Positions 4,153-5,898 of a DNA stretch of 5,898 nt are shown here, one piece after another. The notes under the pieces were generated by a model. It was not told the origin of the DNA, searched no databases, and saw only the letters and a program-made list of their open reading frames with translations. Both the position numbers and the translations under genes were made by a program. The DNA lies in the NCBI GenBank assembly GCA_031422555.1, contig JANPLZ010000129.1, positions 1 through 5,898 on the forward strand. Direction: 5' to 3'. This DNA is from JANNAT01 sp031422555. GTDB taxonomy: Bacteria; Pseudomonadota; Alphaproteobacteria; Rhodobacterales; Rhodobacteraceae. Within the stretch, counting starts at the first letter, position 1. Each line of letters opens with the position of its first letter.

Positions 4153-5898
4153 TTATGGGGCGTAGGTCGCGGAATGCAGATCGCGGATGATGAAACGCGG
4201 CGCGGGGCCTGCGTTGGTAGAGGTGGGGGTGGGGGTAAAGGTGACGGTCACCGGCTGGCCGGGGAAAACCGTAAACGCATTGTCCGAGCATCGCCCCGGC
4301 AGATCCGATTCCACCGCCACAAACAACGCCAGATTTTGCGCGGTGATCGTGATGTGAAAGGCACCCTTTGCCTCGCGGATTGTGTGGGTCAGCATTGGGG
4401 CCAGAAGATCGTAGGATTTATACGGCTTTGGCGCAAACACATCCGCGCCGATGGTGTGCCCTTGCGCATCTTGCCACGCATAGGCCAGCATTTCGTCCTC
4501 GCGCAGATCATTGGCGGCGATCATCATCACAGCCAACGCCGCATCCGGTGCCACGCCCGACGATTTCTGCCGCAAACTGCGGGTGGCCCCCGCCATATCA
4601 ACCGCCATCGCGGTCACGTTGATCATCAGGGCGGCGTCGGTGTCATTTACGCTGCGCAATTCAATCCCATCCGCCACCGGCACAGCCGAGACGAACACCG
4701 GCGCATAAAACGCCTTCGACATATGGTGCAGCAGCTTCCAGCCGCCGCCATGATCAAGGCTTGACCACGAACAGACCGGCCATGTGTCATTCAACTGCCA
4801 GATCAGCGTGCCCATGCAATGCGGCTTGAGGCTGCGCCAATGGGTGACGGCGGTTTTGATCGCCAATCCCTGCTGCACTTGGGAAAGGTAGACAAAATTT
4901 TCAAAATCGACCGGAAAGCGGAAATAGCGAAACATCGTCTCGGCGATGCGGGCATTGCCACCGGCGTTCTTTTGGTGGCTTTCCATCACGGGTGCCGCAA
5001 TGTTGAAATCGGCGGGGTCGGCGAATTTGCGGATCACATCCATGCTTGGATAGGATTGAAAGCCGAATTCCGAACAAAACCGGGGGCTTACATCGCGGTA
5101 ATGGTCGAAATCGCGGCCCTCGTGCCACACGCTCCAGAAATGCATGTCGCCTTTGCTGTCATCGTGCCAGGCATCGCCGAAATCCATCGGGCCGGGGCTG
5201 GGCGAGGACGGCCACCATTGCGCACCCGGCACGGCGGCCTTCAGCGCCGCCTCTATCGTGCGGTTCAGCCGGTCATAGCCCACCAGATACAAATCGCGGT
5301 TGGCGCGGGTTTCGGGAAACCATGTCAGCGCGCCGATCAATTCATTATCGCCGCACCACAAGGTCAGGCTGGCGTGATGGTGCAGCCGCTGCGCCTGTTC
5401 GCGCACCTCTATCGCCACATCGGCCAGAAACGTCTCATCCGCCGGGTAGATATGGCAGGAAAACATGAAATCCTGCCAGACCATCAAGCCCAGCTCATCA
5501 CACAGGTCATAGAACCAGTCCGGTTCATACCGCCCGCCGCCCCAGACCCGGATCATGTTCATGCGGGCATCGACCGCCGATTGCAGCAGATCACGGGTGG
5601 CAGCTTGGGTGATCCGGCCCGCAAGGGCGTCGGCGGGAATCCAATTGGTGCCCTTGGCAAAGATATCGCGGCCGTTGATGTTGAACTTAAATCCCAGACC
5701 GATGGCATCCTTTTCCGCAATCAGCGCCGATTGCCGCAAACCGATGCGGCGCGTTTGCACCTGATCGCCCAAAGTCACCTGCAGATCGTGCAACGGCTGC
5801 GCCCCTGCCCCTGCGGGCCACCACAGATCGGGCGCATCTATCACCAATTCCGCCCAAGCCATGCCGCGCCGCACGGTGGCGCGGGCCTGCGCGCCGCA
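4153..5898 (-). CDS. GH2-family beta-mannosidase-like glycoside hydrolase (N-terminus beyond window)
   Basis: Retaining exo-glycosidase that would remove beta-linked mannose (or a similar sugar) from the non-reducing end of glycosides or oligosaccharides. The frame is open for 581 codons from the right edge to TAA at 4153-4155; relatives have about 820-850 residues, so some 250 N-terminal residues, including any signal peptide, are missing. A GTG at 5872-5874 is internal, not the start. Numbering from that codon: the PDLWWPAGAGAQPLHD segment (15-30) is the typical beta-mannosidase sandwich signature; the TIM barrel starts near 61 (GFKFNINGRDIFAKGTNWIP); RVWGGGRYE follows at 109-117. The acid/base is Glu178 in LWCGDNE and the nucleophile Glu269 in FCSEFGFQSYPS. 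IWQLNDTWPVCSW (358-370) is also characteristic. After about 390 come beta-sandwich C-terminal domains with a Thr/Pro stretch near the end (about 550). It is the first visible gene of the operon. Confidence 0.93.
   Translation of the reverse strand, partial: CGAQARATVRRGMAWAELVIDAPDLWWPAGAGAQPLHDLQVTLGDQVQTRRIGLRQSALIAEKDAIGLGFKFNINGRDIFAKGTNWIPADALAGRITQAATRDLLQSAVDARMNMIRVWGGGRYEPDWFYDLCDELGLMVWQDFMFSCHIYPADETFLADVAIEVREQAQRLHHHASLTLWCGDNELIGALTWFPETRANRDLYLVGYDRLNRTIEAALKAAVPGAQWWPSSPSPGPMDFGDAWHDDSKGDMHFWSVWHEGRDFDHYRDVSPRFCSEFGFQSYPSMDVIRKFADPADFNIAAPVMESHQKNAGGNARIAETMFRYFRFPVDFENFVYLSQVQQGLAIKTAVTHWRSLKPHCMGTLIWQLNDTWPVCSWSSLDHGGGWKLLHHMSKAFYAPVFVSAVPVADGIELRSVNDTDAALMINVTAMAVDMAGATRSLRQKSSGVAPDAALAVMMIAANDLREDEMLAYAWQDAQGHTIGADVFAPKPYKSYDLLAPMLTHTIREAKGAFHITITAQNLALFVAVESDLPGRCSDNAFTVFPGQPVTVTFTPTPTSTNAGPAPRFIIRDLHSATYAP

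Noticed and set aside
4222..4236. GGTGGGGGTGGGGGT tract as a G-quadruplex or regulatory repeat
   Set aside because: Only two runs of three or more G are present, and the tract simply encodes a Thr/Pro stretch near the hydrolase C-terminus.
4240..4252. Perfect palindrome GGTGAC-G-GTCACC
   Set aside because: It lies inside the GH2 gene, where alternating Val-Thr codons (GTG ACC GTC ACC) produce it. No promoter context is near.
4133..4291. Longer N-terminus of the TIM-barrel protein (302 residues)
   Set aside because: The added 53 residues overlap the GH2 coding region in another frame, are Arg/Pro/His-rich and are not part of the fold; AGGAGG marks the start at 4132.
4135..4764. Plus-strand open frame of 209 codons opposite the GH2 gene
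   Set aside because: It is antisense to conserved C-terminal domains of the hydrolase; low-complexity Gly/Arg/His composition and no family likeness.

Overview
The window is about 60% GC and densely coded, with every supportable gene on the minus strand (transcription runs from high to low coordinates). Codon use and the style of the proteins point to an alphaproteobacterium. The class III aminotransferase in particular reads like those I remember from Rhodobacteraceae (Roseobacter/Rhodobacter group). That placement comes from recognising sequences, not from a search.

In transcription order, the right-hand block (5898 down to 2240) is a compact sugar-catabolism operon. It holds a GH2 beta-mannosidase-like glycoside hydrolase whose N-terminus lies beyond the window, then a TIM-barrel sugar phosphate isomerase/epimerase-like protein, then a Gfo/Idh/MocA NAD(P)-dependent oxidoreductase. 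The gaps are 20 and 9 nt, and both downstream genes have good Shine-Dalgarno sequences, so the three are probably co-transcribed. The likely logic is release of sugar from a beta-mannoside (or related beta-glycoside), followed or preceded by oxidation and isomerisation of the sugar. The actual substrate is not visible.

A 221-nt non-coding stretch (2019-2239) separates this operon from a second module. It carries inverted repeats, one of which could be a weak terminator. The second module is a GntR-family regulator with an FCD-type ligand domain (1329-1985), followed by a class III PLP-dependent omega-aminotransferase (1205 to the left edge, C-terminus missing). The aminotransferase would move an amino group from an amine or omega-amino acid, probably to pyruvate.

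The most informative non-coding signal lies between regulator and aminotransferase. Three exact copies of TGATCAAAT (one inside a perfect 14-bp palindrome that contains the regulator's stop codon) surround a good sigma-70-like promoter: TTGAAC, 17 nt, TATTAT. This looks like a GntR operator array controlling the aminotransferase. I see no RNA gene, CRISPR array, insertion sequence, phage gene or defence system, and no clear sign of a wholly new system. The points worth attention are the operator array, unusual residues in the regulator and the dehydrogenase, and the possible three-step glycoside pathway.
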